From Chitinophagaceae bacterium (lineage in GTDB: Bacteria > Bacteroidota > Bacteroidia > Chitinophagales > Chitinophagaceae): a DNA stretch of 64,000 nt. The notes under the pieces were generated by a model that worked only from the letters and a program-made list of their open reading frames with translations, ran no database searches and was not told the DNA's origin. Shown here piece by piece: positions 1 to 7,964 of the stretch. The DNA lies in the NCBI GenBank assembly GCA_014379345.1, contig JACMLY010000122.1:34659-98658 (forward strand). Reading direction: 5' to 3'. Every line of letters begins with the position of its first letter. The stretch's first letter is position 1. The position numbers and the translations under genes are program-made.

Positions 1-919
1 GCTTCACAGTATCCCTTCCCTGCCCTAATTTGTCGCTATTATAACTGAACCAGCTGCCGCTTTTTTGAACAATTCCTAATTCTACGCCCATATCGAGTAT
101 TTCGCCTGTTTTTGAAATGCCCTCGCCGAAAACAATATCAAATTCTGCACTTCGAAAAGGAGGGGCTACTTTATTCTTTACCACTTTCACTTTAACCCTG
201 TTACCCACGGCCTCATCTCCATCCTTGATCTGAGCCATTCGGCGTATATCCAGGCGTACAGAAGCATAGAATTTAAGAGCGTTTCCACCGGTGGTTGTTT
301 CCGGGTTGCCGAACATAACACCGATCTTTTCGCGCAACTGGTTAATAAAAATGCAGATCGTATTTGTTTTACTGATCGTAGCGGTCAGTTTTCTAAGAGC
401 CTGTGACATTAGCCGGGCCTGTAAACCCATTTTGGTATCTCCCATTTCTCCCTCCAGTTCACCCTTAGGTACCAGGGCCGCTACTGAATCTATCACCACA
501 ACATCCAAAGCACCGGATAAGATCAAACGATCTGCGATCTCGAGGCCCTGTTCTCCATAATCCGGTTGTGATATAAGTAGATTGTCGACATCAACACCCA
601 ACTTTTTAGCATAAGAACTGTCAAAGGCATGTTCGGCATCAACAATAGCACACATACCCCCCTTTTTCTGCGCCTCAGCTATAACGTGTATGGCTACAGT
701 GGTTTTGCCTGAGGACTCCGGTCCGTAGATCTCAATGATCCTGCCACGCGGAAGGCCCCCAACGCCTAATGCTACATCCAATCCGATGGAACCGGTGGAA
801 ACCACTTCCATGGGATCCGTCGATTTTTCATTCATCATCATCACGCTTCCTTTACCAAAGTCTTTTTCAATTTTATCTATTGTAAGCTTAAGCGCTTTGA
901 GCTTTTCGGTGTTTGACAT
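1..919 (-). CDS. recA: RecA recombinase, 3' end cut by window edge
   Basis: RecA is the ATP-dependent strand-exchange protein of homologous recombination and the co-protease of the SOS response. About 306 residues are visible, starting at ATG 919 ([10 protein letters not shown]). Walker A GPESSGKT lies at residues 66-73. The central ATPase core, the L1 loop region ([13 protein letters not shown]) and the L2 region ([15 protein letters not shown]) follow in order. Only the C-terminal few dozen residues are outside the window. A Bacteroidota -7 element sits just upstream at 951-958. The neighbouring 394 bp gap isolates it from the DUF4920 gene, so it is probably transcribed alone or with genes beyond the left edge. 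Identification is very secure. Confidence 0.97.
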   Translation of the reverse strand, partial: MSNTEKLKALKLTIDKIEKDFGKGSVMMMNEKSTDPMEVVSTGSIGLDVALGVGGLPRGRIIEIYGPESSGKTTVAIHVIAEAQKKGGMCAIVDAEHAFDSSYAKKLGVDVDNLLISQPDYGEQGLEIADRLILSGALDVVVIDSVAALVPKGELEGEMGDTKMGLQARLMSQALRKLTATISKTNTICIFINQLREKIGVMFGNPETTTGGNALKFYASVRLDIRRMAQIKDGDEAVGNRVKVKVVKNKVAPPFRSAEFDIVFGEGISKTGEILDMGVELGIVQKSGSWFSYNSDKLGQGRDTVK

Positions 920-950
920 GTTTTATATTTTAATCAAAATTATCATTTGC

Positions 951-958
951 CAAATGTA
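951..958 (-). promoter_or_regulatory. recA: recA promoter, -7 element
   Basis: On the minus strand this reads TACATTTG, an exact match to the Bacteroidota -7 consensus TAnnTTTG, 32 nt upstream of the recA ATG. A clear TTTG -33 box was not seen at the expected distance. No obvious LexA-type operator was recognised, so SOS control cannot be claimed. Confidence 0.55.
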
Positions 959-1313
959 GAGAAAATTATCTTATTAACACTAATAATTTTAGTATAATTA
1001 AACTAATTATTTTGGTGATATTGTTTTTCACGGGTCTTTATTAAATAACTGCTGCGGATTAGCAGACAGGCTTCAGTTGCAAACTAGTCAGAACTGTTTA
1101 AAGACGTCTGATTAAAATATCCCAATTGAACGTTTTTTTCTGGAACGAAGAATGTTTCGAAACTCCGGCAACTCATAAAATACCTGCCTTCGTCTTATTT
1201 TCCTTGGTGTCTTGGTCTTGGTGTCTTCGTGGCATTTTTTTGTCCAAAGCAACCCAAAATAGAACACGAACCTCATAACAACTGATTTTATATCTTCGTA
1301 TAAATTATTTATC
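959..1313. other. Intergenic region with a degenerate dispersed repeat
   Basis: AT-rich spacer between divergent recA and the DUF4920 gene. Around 1218-1244 it carries a half-copy of the GTGTCTTCGTGGCA type of repeat that forms a complete hairpin at 54866-54920. A TATCTTCG element at 1291-1298 is a plausible -7 box for the gene starting at 1314, but no -33 TTTG is visible 20 nt upstream. No gene is supported here; a short antisense reading frame across it has no recognisable family. Confidence 0.5.
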
Positions 1314-1775
1314 ATGAAATATTTACTGATTGTTTGTTGCCTGTTTATTTGCCTGCTATCAATCGGGCAGCAACCCACGCCGGCTGAAAAAGGGATAGCC
1401 TATGGGTCAGGTAGCATCAGTGAGGGAGTCATTCATGTTAATGATGTGGAAAAAAATATGAAGAACAACAAGTTTGAAGGCAGGATAACCGGTAAGGTGG
1501 TGGAAGTTTGCCAGGAAAAAGGATGCTGGATGAAGATTGAAAGATCAAATGGAGAAAAGTTAATGGTGAAGTTTAAAGACTATGGTTTTTTCATGCCTAA
1601 AAATATTGTAGGGAAAGAAGTAGTTCTGGATGGAGAAGCGACGGTAAAGGAAGTGTCGGTAAAACAGCAAAAGCATTATGCTGAAGATGCAGGCAAAAGC
1701 AAAGAAGAGATTGAAAAGATCAAAGAACCAAAAAAGGAACTCCAGTTTGTAGCAAAAGGCGTTTTAGTATTATAG
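1314..1775 (+). CDS. DUF4920 domain-containing secreted protein
   Basis: A 153-residue protein with an N-terminal hydrophobic signal peptide (about residues 1-19, ending near SIGQQ) and one small domain. The core around GKVVEVCQEKGCWMKI and VKFKDYGFFMPK is typical of the Bacteroidota DUF4920 family, whose two spaced cysteines and OB-like beta-rich core are conserved. Function is unknown; periplasmic location is predicted from the signal. A lysine- and glutamate-rich stretch (KSKEEIEKIKEPKKE) lies near the C terminus. It converges with the PAP2-like gene, with only 12 bp between the stop codons. Confidence 0.75.
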   Translation: MKYLLIVCCLFICLLSIGQQPTPAEKGIAYGSGSISEGVIHVNDVEKNMKNNKFEGRITGKVVEVCQEKGCWMKIERSNGEKLMVKFKDYGFFMPKNIVGKEVVLDGEATVKEVSVKQQKHYAEDAGKSKEEIEKIKEPKKELQFVAKGVLVL

Positions 1776-1787
1776 AGCAAGAAAATG

Positions 1788-2462
1788 CTATACGAAGACC
1801 GCCACTATCTGGCAAACGATCCCTATTAAAATGCCTGCGTAAATCTCAACAGGCCGGTGATCCGAAATGATCATGCGTGCGGTACAAACAATGCCGGCAA
1901 TCAATATGGCAAAGGAGGGATATAAACCACTGGTGCCATCTCCCGAAAAACTTACCCATAAAATAAAAAACAACATTCCACCTATTGCCAGAGCGTGCAT
2001 GCTTATCTTAAAATAAATATTCGCCAGCCATGCCGCAATCACTGTTAAAAAGCTTCCCAATAAAAAGCCGGTAAAGACCTCATGATTGTCCTGTTGGCTT
2101 CTTGAAACATACCAGGCCCAGAAATAAAAGATCATTGCTGCCGCGTATGGAATAATTCGTTCTTTCTGCGTTTGTAAGAAAATGGATTGCGTTAATCTTA
2201 AGCGCCACATCAGGAATACGGCAAAAGCCGGAAACAGCGTAGTATTAACGAGAACAAATAACAATTTAAACACCTTCATCTTTTCGCTCAACGCAACAAA
2301 AGCATATGGATGTATGTACAACAAAAAGATTGTTACATATACAGGAATAAACAGTGGATGGAATATCCATGAAAAAAAATGAGCCAGGAATTTTGTAACC
2401 GGTGAAAACTTTGGTTTGTCAAGCAATGTTCCGTTTCCCGAAATGATAGTAGCCATAATCAA
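1788..2462 (-). CDS. PAP2-like integral membrane protein
   Basis: A 224-residue protein with about six transmembrane segments. Two C-terminal motifs, SMHALAIGG and SDHRPVEIYAGILIG, resemble motifs 2 and 3 of type 2 phosphatidic acid phosphatases. The lysine/arginine motif 1 is only loosely represented (QKERIIPY), so catalytic activity is uncertain. PAP2-family enzymes dephosphorylate lipid phosphates such as phosphatidic acid or undecaprenyl pyrophosphate at the membrane. The start codon overlaps the rpoN stop by 4 bp, which implies co-transcription and translational coupling. It may be a non-catalytic family member. Confidence 0.55.
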   Translation of the reverse strand: MIMATIISGNGTLLDKPKFSPVTKFLAHFFSWIFHPLFIPVYVTIFLLYIHPYAFVALSEKMKVFKLLFVLVNTTLFPAFAVFLMWRLRLTQSIFLQTQKERIIPYAAAMIFYFWAWYVSRSQQDNHEVFTGFLLGSFLTVIAAWLANIYFKISMHALAIGGMLFFILWVSFSGDGTSGLYPSFAILIAGIVCTARMIISDHRPVEIYAGILIGIVCQIVAVFV

Positions 2463-3946
2463 AGTTCTTTTCGAAGTCTTGCGACAGGAATATTTAATTG
2501 TTCTCTGTATTTTGCCACCGTGCGGCGGGCAATATTATAACCTCTTTCCTGAAGCAATTCCGTTAATTTTTCATCGCTGAGTGGTTTCTTCTTACTTTCC
2601 GCTTCTATCAGGTCGCTGAGAATTTTTTTCACTTCTCTGGTTGAAACCTCTTCACCACTATCTGTGCTGAGCGACTCACTAAAGAAGAATTTCAGCCGGT
2701 ATGTTCCGAACTCCGTTTGAACGAATTTACTATTGGCAACCCGGCTTACCGTCGAAATGTCCAGCATGGTACGTTCAGCAATATCTTTCAGGATCATGGG
2801 TCTTAATACAGTTTCATCCCCGGTCATAAAAAATTCCCGTTGGTACTCCATGATGGTTTCCATCACACTGGTTAAAGTATGTTGGCGTTGCTTGATGGCA
2901 TCAATGAACCATTTGGCTGCATCTATTTTTTGTTTAATGAAGATAACAGCTTCTTTCTGCCGCTTGTCTTTCTTACTGCCCTTATCGTATTCGCGCAACA
3001 TGTCGCGGTATCCTTCACTGATACGGAGATCGGGGGCATTCTTCGAATTCAGCGTCAATTCAAGCTTGCCACCATTGTTAAAAATAAAAAAGTCGGGTAC
3101 CACATAGCTTTCAGCTTTATTGAGATCACCATGGTTTCCGCCCGGTTTTGGATTGAGCCTGATGATCTGGTTGATCACTTCTTTTAACTGGTCATCAGTA
3201 AGATTAAGGCCTCTTTGTATTTTATCATAATGCTTTTTGGTAAACTCATCAAAATACATGGACAGTACATCGATGGCCATTTCAACTTCCCTTTTCTCTT
3301 TTTTGTGACGTTGTAATTGCAATAATAAGCACTCCTGCAAATTCCTTGCTGCAACACCCGAAGGATCGAATTGCTGAATGAGATGAATGACCGTCTCAAC
3401 CTCCTGCTCATTGCTTTCGATGTTTTGCCGGAATGCAAGGTCATCTACAATGGCCGCGGTTTCACGTCGCAGGTAACCGTCGTCGTCAATACTTCCGATA
3501 ATCTGTTCGGCAATCTTTTTTTGCTGATCATCCAGTTTCAGCATTAGCAATTGATCCTGTAGATGTTCATGAAACGAGGTTTCTATTTTATAGGGAACCA
3601 CCTTGTTATCGTCAACTTCAGGGTAATTGTCATCGCGCATTTTGTAATCCGCAATTTCTCCGTCATCATCGCTCACATATTCGCTGATATCTACATTTTC
3701 ATACTCATCCTGGCTTCCCTCGGCTTCGAAATCTTCTTCATCCGAACTGTCGAATTCATCTTTGGCCTCGTCAAATTGGTCATCATGATCTTCTTCGCTG
3801 TGTTCAAGCGCCGGATTTTCTTCCAATTCCTCTTTGATGCGTTCTTCCAGATTGGCAGTAGGTACCTGCAGCAACTTCATTAACTGAATTTGCTGAGGTG
3901 ACAATTTTTGTAGTAACTTTTGCTGTAAACTTTGACCGAGTGCCAT
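2459..3946 (-). CDS. rpoN: RNA polymerase sigma-54 factor
   Basis: RpoN directs RNA polymerase to -24/-12 promoters that need AAA+ enhancer-binding activators. The 495-residue protein has the expected order: a glutamine-rich activator-interacting region at the N terminus (QSLQQKLLQKLSPQQIQLMK), an acidic linker (about residues 50-110, rich in D and E), the core-binding domain, an HTH region, and near the C terminus the RpoN box ARRTVAKYRE. Length is normal. It is the promoter-proximal gene of a two-gene operon with the PAP2-like membrane protein. No enhancer-binding protein is encoded in the window. Confidence 0.96.
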   Translation of the reverse strand: MALGQSLQQKLLQKLSPQQIQLMKLLQVPTANLEERIKEELEENPALEHSEEDHDDQFDEAKDEFDSSDEEDFEAEGSQDEYENVDISEYVSDDDGEIADYKMRDDNYPEVDDNKVVPYKIETSFHEHLQDQLLMLKLDDQQKKIAEQIIGSIDDDGYLRRETAAIVDDLAFRQNIESNEQEVETVIHLIQQFDPSGVAARNLQECLLLQLQRHKKEKREVEMAIDVLSMYFDEFTKKHYDKIQRGLNLTDDQLKEVINQIIRLNPKPGGNHGDLNKAESYVVPDFFIFNNGGKLELTLNSKNAPDLRISEGYRDMLREYDKGSKKDKRQKEAVIFIKQKIDAAKWFIDAIKQRQHTLTSVMETIMEYQREFFMTGDETVLRPMILKDIAERTMLDISTVSRVANSKFVQTEFGTYRLKFFFSESLSTDSGEEVSTREVKKILSDLIEAESKKKPLSDEKLTELLQERGYNIARRTVAKYREQLNIPVARLRKEL

Positions 3947-3977
3947 CTTTCGTTTTAGGATTTTATATGCCCCGGCT

Positions 3978-4012
3978 CAAATTATATGAAGAAGGGGCGC
4001 AAACCACAAAAA
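3978..4012 (-). promoter_or_regulatory. rpoN: Putative rpoN promoter
   Basis: Minus-strand reading gives TTTTTG (plus 4007-4012), 20 nt of spacer, then TATAATTTG (plus 3978-3986), close to the Bacteroidota TTTG/TAnnTTTG pair. It lies 32 nt upstream of the rpoN ATG. The -7 element is one base longer than consensus, so confidence is moderate. Confidence 0.45.
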
Positions 4013-4045
4013 TCAGGCCGTAAATTTACAACAAATTAAACAGGG

Positions 4046-4405
4046 GTGTGGCAACGATTTTATAAAATTATTGTTGTGTGCTTATTAGCAGCCGGCCTGA
4101 ATGGGGCAAATGCACAGATTTCGTTCACTGATTTCTCTGCAAACCGCCTGCTGGCCTCTACTTTACAGCTCAAAGGCTTCACAAGGCCACCAGTTGTACC
4201 GCGGATTTTTTTTGGTCATGATACCGCTGGCAAGGCCCGGTTTTATACTTCGAGACCGGTTCCTCTCATCGCCGAAGATCACTACAGCCAGAACTTTGGT
4301 TTTTTTTGCCGTAAAGAATTACAATTTGAGAAGCAAACAAAGCTGCCCCTGCGTTTTCGCTTAGGATCAATTGAGTATTGTAATTACCTCGAAGACAAGA
4401 GATAA
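4046..4405 (+). CDS. Hypothetical secreted protein
   Basis: A 119-residue protein with a clear signal peptide (MWQRFYKIIVVCLLAAGLNGANAQ, cleavage likely after ANAQ). The mature part is about 95 residues, basic, and has no family I recognise; it contains the segment FYTSRPVPLIAEDHYSQNFGFFC. Its two cysteines could be structural. It is divergent from rpoN and followed by a 170 bp gap before the response regulator. The signal peptide supports it being a real gene; a competing frame (4101-4364) lacks one and was not accepted. Confidence 0.55.
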   Translation: MWQRFYKIIVVCLLAAGLNGANAQISFTDFSANRLLASTLQLKGFTRPPVVPRIFFGHDTAGKARFYTSRPVPLIAEDHYSQNFGFFCRKELQFEKQTKLPLRFRLGSIEYCNYLEDKR

Positions 4406-4575
4406 AACAAAAAAATTTTCCACCTTTACTAGCGTAGAGGTAAACACTTAGCATGTAACCTTCGTTTACACCAAGGCTATATATAATTATCCTGTCGTAA
4501 CAATACCATTACAGATGGTTCGTTTTTGAAGTTAGTCCAGCGTACATCAACGATTGCAAACTATAACCTATTAAA

Positions 4576-5019
4576 ATGGCAAAGACCTCAGACCACTCAA
4601 TATTTTTAGTCGATGATGATATTATGTCCTTGACACTGTACGGCCAGTTTCTAAAAAATATTGGTTACGAAGAGGTGCATTTGTTTAACAGCGGTAAAGA
4701 TTGTTTAGACAGCCTGTCGTTACGGCCGCAAATCATATTCCTCGATTATTCCATGGAGGATATGAATGGAATTGATGTGCTAAAAAAAGTAAGACTATTT
4801 GATCCCACCATCATAGTTGTATTCATTTCGGGAAATGAAAGCCCTGAAATAGCTGAAGACGCCAAAAAACATGGCGCGGTAGATTTCATTGTTAAGTCTT
4901 CCATTAATCGTGAACGTATGAAAAACATTATGGAAGATCTTGATCATATCGTTGTTCCCCGCCAGAAGCCTGGCAAAAAATCTTTATTCGGAAGAATGAA
5001 ATCAGGACTTGGTATTTGA
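4576..5019 (+). CDS. Single-domain response regulator
   Basis: A 147-residue receiver (CheY-like) protein. The acidic pocket VDDD near residues 12-15, the phospho-acceptor aspartate in FLDYSMEDMNG (about residue 56), the conserved S/T region (VVFISGNES) and the lysine in IVKSS are all visible. There is no output domain; the last 30 residues are a basic tail (RQKPGKKSLFGRMKSGLGI). It probably acts in a phosphorelay or through protein contacts. No kinase is adjacent; the nearest histidine kinase is about 10 kb away at 14649-16598 and lacks a receiver, but pairing is only a guess. Confidence 0.9.
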   Translation: MAKTSDHSIFLVDDDIMSLTLYGQFLKNIGYEEVHLFNSGKDCLDSLSLRPQIIFLDYSMEDMNGIDVLKKVRLFDPTIIVVFISGNESPEIAEDAKKHGAVDFIVKSSINRERMKNIMEDLDHIVVPRQKPGKKSLFGRMKSGLGI

Positions 5020-5066
5020 GCCGGTTTGAAATAATTTAAGTTACCGTAAAGTCTTTTTTATATTTC

Positions 5067-5726
5067 TCAGTCAGCCGTAAGCTCGGCAATTGTATTTTTT
5101 CTTGTCCGTTTCTCCGGTGTTTTTTCCCATTCAATATTCAGTCCTACCATAAAATACCTGTTCCTATTGAACGGAGCGAAGGTGTACACAGGAAGTGTTA
5201 GGTTTCTGTAAGAAAATCCAATAAGGAGTCCGGGCTCAAACCTGGTTTCGGTTCTATATAAACGTGTGTGTTGAACAGAGATTCCCCCGTATAACCATGC
5301 CAATGGCTGGTAAGCCAGTTCAGACCAGTTATAAAAGAAATTATCTGCACGCCGGTCTGTAGAAAAAGAATATTGGGATTGCAGTGAAAAAAAGAAATTC
5401 GAATAGTCGAGATCCATATTTATACCGGTCGAAACGCCATTAAAATTTCCAATGGCTCCTCCCAGCAACGGTGTCAATACATAGGACAACTTTTCTTTTT
5501 TTGAAAAGGTTTTTCCAACGTATAATGAAAAAGTTTCCAGCTCCTCATAATTATATCTTCCCTCGGCATACCATTTTTTATTGTTCTGAAAATGTGCGAT
5601 TGACATCGGCACGTAAGTGCGGTTGTTGCCCATAATATGATATTGTTCCAGGGAAGCTTTAGACTGGGCAAAACCCAAAAGGGGAAGTAAGAGAGAGGCT
5701 GTTATCATGGCTTTAATGCAACGCAT
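5067..5726 (-). CDS. Hypothetical outer-membrane beta-barrel-like protein
   Basis: A 219-residue protein with a signal peptide (about residues 1-21, ending GFAQ). The mature sequence is rich in alternating aromatic and polar residues (YAEGRYNYEELETFSLYVGK, FFFSLQSQYSF), the pattern of amphipathic beta strands in a small outer-membrane barrel. It has no recognised family motif. It begins 2 bp after the stop codon of the upstream gene at 5729-6301 and is probably its operon partner. Substrate and role are unknown. Confidence 0.6.
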   Translation of the reverse strand: MRCIKAMITASLLLPLLGFAQSKASLEQYHIMGNNRTYVPMSIAHFQNNKKWYAEGRYNYEELETFSLYVGKTFSKKEKLSYVLTPLLGGAIGNFNGVSTGINMDLDYSNFFFSLQSQYSFSTDRRADNFFYNWSELAYQPLAWLYGGISVQHTRLYRTETRFEPGLLIGFSYRNLTLPVYTFAPFNRNRYFMVGLNIEWEKTPEKRTRKNTIAELTAD

Positions 5727-5728
5727 GA

Positions 5729-6301
5729 TCAGGCTGCATTTTCAACGCTTAGGGTTTTCACATTGTCTATAATCAGCACTTCGGCATTAGTTAGCTTGTC
5801 TAATATGGAGATTTCTTTTTTGTGCGGATTCCAGTAGAAGATCAATTTTTCAATAGGCTTCCACATCATTACCCAACTCAACACATGCAGCGCTTCTTTT
5901 AATACACCCAGGATGCCGTGTTCCTGTGGCACAAATGCAGGTAAAACACCAAGGCATAGCACAACTACTGAAAAACTAATGACCAGCAACTGGTAGCTGC
6001 GGCGTTTGTATTTTTTGAACTCGGCTTCTGCAATGGTTTTCTTGAGAGAAAAATGTCGCCTGATCGCGTGAATTAAAGGATCGGTAAAGGTTTTATCCGA
6101 TTTGTTTTCCAGGATCAGTTTATAAGTTACCTGGGAATATCGCTTGATCGTTATTGAGTAGTTCATGATGTACTGCTCAAATTCATGACTGAGTTGCCTT
6201 TTATAAATTGGCGCAGGATCATGAGCATTAAAGTAGGTATCGATTGTTTGCTCATTTACCTTCAAAAAAATATTTATCTTTTTGAATAAAGATTCTGTCA
6301 T
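5729..6301 (-). CDS. Hypothetical protein with central membrane hairpin
   Basis: A 190-residue protein that I do not recognise. The first hundred residues are soluble and charged, followed by a hydrophobic segment (YQLLVISFSVVVLCLGVLPA) and a second, weaker one around VLHVLSWVMMWKP, then a short cytoplasmic-type tail. This suggests a membrane-anchored protein with two segments. It is the first gene of a pair with the beta-barrel-like protein downstream (2 bp gap). The 259 bp upstream hold no gene that I can see. Confidence 0.55.
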   Translation of the reverse strand: MTESLFKKINIFLKVNEQTIDTYFNAHDPAPIYKRQLSHEFEQYIMNYSITIKRYSQVTYKLILENKSDKTFTDPLIHAIRRHFSLKKTIAEAEFKKYKRRSYQLLVISFSVVVLCLGVLPAFVPQEHGILGVLKEALHVLSWVMMWKPIEKLIFYWNPHKKEISILDKLTNAEVLIIDNVKTLSVENAA

Positions 6302-6560
6302 GCCGTTCGGTTTTTAGAATATATTTTAGCAGGGCTCCCTGACAGCCACTAAAATTTTATTCACCAGCCTAATCGTTGAGTAATAAATACCGGATCGATT
6401 ATTCTGCAAGGGGTTATGGAACACATTTATAACGGCGAAAGAGATTTTTTAGAATATCACGCGTAGCAAATCTTATTCATCTAAGTGGAAACACTTTTAT
6501 AAATAATGGTTCATGCTTATGTCGGCGGTAAGGGATTTCTCTGAGAAAACAACTGAAAAA

Positions 6561-7778
6561 TTATGCGGAGACCGATTTTTGAGCCAGGATTTTTTTAATG
6601 ATGCCTATAATTTTATTTCCCTTTTCTATTATCTGTTCTTCTGTCCATAATAAACCGATGGCGGTTGAGATGCACCGGCCCATTACCCTGTCGCTCGAAG
6701 GAAAGCTTTTATTGGCCTCTGCCATAACTGCTGATTTGAGCTCAGGATGCAGGGCATTCAATACAATTGAATTTTTGAGATGGTCCCATTTGCGGATATA
6801 GTGCCAGTTGTTATCGTACCAGTAAAAATTGCCCGCCATAATGTTCTGCGCCTTCATTTCATGTACAAATGCCTGGGTAATTTCTTCCGTAGGCAAAAAC
6901 CAACTTAAAAACGTGCAACTATCACCGGCGGGATCAGGTATACGGCGAAAAGAAATCTCCGGCACCTGGTTCAGGATATCGCGTAGCTGATGATGGTTTT
7001 TTCTTTGGATCGATAAAAACTGATCGAGCTTTCTTACCTGGGCAAGGCCAACCGCCGCATGTAATTCGGAGATGCGAAAATTATAACCGATGAAAGGATG
7101 CAGATCGGCGCCGCGGTCTGAGCCCTTGTGGTCATGACCATGATCGCTGTATCCATCTGAATTAATATACACATCCTGCCGGTTGGTAAGGATAACCCCG
7201 CCTTCGGCACAGGTTATTGTTTTTACAAAGTCGAATGAAAAAGTTCCTGCATCACCGATTGTGCCAAGATGCTTGCCTTTATAGGTGCCGCCGATACTCT
7301 GGCAGGCATCCTCTAGTAAAAGAAGTTTATTTTCTTTGCAGATTTGCTGCAATGCATCCATATCAGCCATGCTGCCGCACATATGAACGGGCATTACGCA
7401 TTTTGTTTTTCCTGTAATGGCTTTTCTGACTGCTTCGGGATTGAGTGTCAGGGTATCATCCACATCAACAAATACGGGTATTGCGCCAACACTGAGAACT
7501 GCCTCGAAACTTGCAACAAAAGTGAATGAAGGCAATATGATCTCATCGCCATAGCCAATTCCCAATGCCGCCATAGCTGTCGTCAGGGCGGCTGTTCCGC
7601 TGGATACGAGTTGCGCCTGGGAACAGCCAAATCTGTCACAGATAGCTTTTTCCAACTCAATGGCTTTCCAGATTCCTTTTCTCGGGCCATCAAAGCCATA
7701 ACGCATCATGATACCTGTTTGCAGAACATCGGTTACCTCTTTTCTCTCCTCTGCACCAAAAAGTTCAAAGCCGGGCAT
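6561..7778 (-). CDS. DegT/DnrJ/EryC1/StrS-family PLP-dependent aminotransferase
   Basis: Members transfer an amino group to keto-sugars or related keto substrates, usually for surface polysaccharide or antibiotic sugars. ATG 7778 (MPGFELFGAEER) is preferred; a TTG at 7808 would add ten residues. Visible landmarks are the cofactor region VSSGTAALTTAMAALG, the acidic segment LLLEDACQSIGGTYKGK, and the PLP-lysine motif GTFSFDFVKTITCAEGG, in which the lysine is kept and the usual SFH is SFD. The subunit-interface region YNFRISELHAAVGLAQ follows. About 405 residues, close to family length. It stands alone, so the substrate is not indicated. A histidine/aspartate-rich stretch (DHGHDHKGSDRGADLH) precedes the interface region. 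Confidence 0.88.
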   Translation of the reverse strand: MPGFELFGAEERKEVTDVLQTGIMMRYGFDGPRKGIWKAIELEKAICDRFGCSQAQLVSSGTAALTTAMAALGIGYGDEIILPSFTFVASFEAVLSVGAIPVFVDVDDTLTLNPEAVRKAITGKTKCVMPVHMCGSMADMDALQQICKENKLLLLEDACQSIGGTYKGKHLGTIGDAGTFSFDFVKTITCAEGGVILTNRQDVYINSDGYSDHGHDHKGSDRGADLHPFIGYNFRISELHAAVGLAQVRKLDQFLSIQRKNHHQLRDILNQVPEISFRRIPDPAGDSCTFLSWFLPTEEITQAFVHEMKAQNIMAGNFYWYDNNWHYIRKWDHLKNSIVLNALHPELKSAVMAEANKSFPSSDRVMGRCISTAIGLLWTEEQIIEKGNKIIGIIKKILAQKSVSA

Positions 7779-7879
7779 ATTAAAAATTTTATAGTAATAG
7801 TAATGCAAAGGTAGAGAAAATGAAGTTTGTTGAGCAAGCTCCGGTAGCTTATCCGTGGCGGTAGATTTCCTGCGGAGGG

Positions 7880-7941
7880 CCGGTCAGACGGAGACCGTCA
7901 GACCTGGAATTTAAAAGGTCTGACGGTCTCCGTCTGACCGG
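7880..7941. repeat. Perfect 26-bp inverted repeat (hairpin)
   Basis: Left arm 7880-7905 and right arm 7916-7941 are perfectly complementary over 26 bp, with a 10-nt AT-rich loop. The arms contain GGTCAGACGGAGACCGTC. It lies in the spacer between two minus-strand genes (GHL10 hydrolase ending upstream, aminotransferase downstream on the other side). No T-run follows on either strand, so it resembles a dispersed palindromic element more than a simple terminator. Confidence 0.85.
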
Positions 7942-7964
7942 TTTTCGTAGCTGTATCCAAACCC

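Noticed and set aside
1112..1378. Antisense 88-codon frame overlapping the DUF4920 start
   Set aside because: It covers a repeat and the reverse of a signal-peptide region; no protein-like features.
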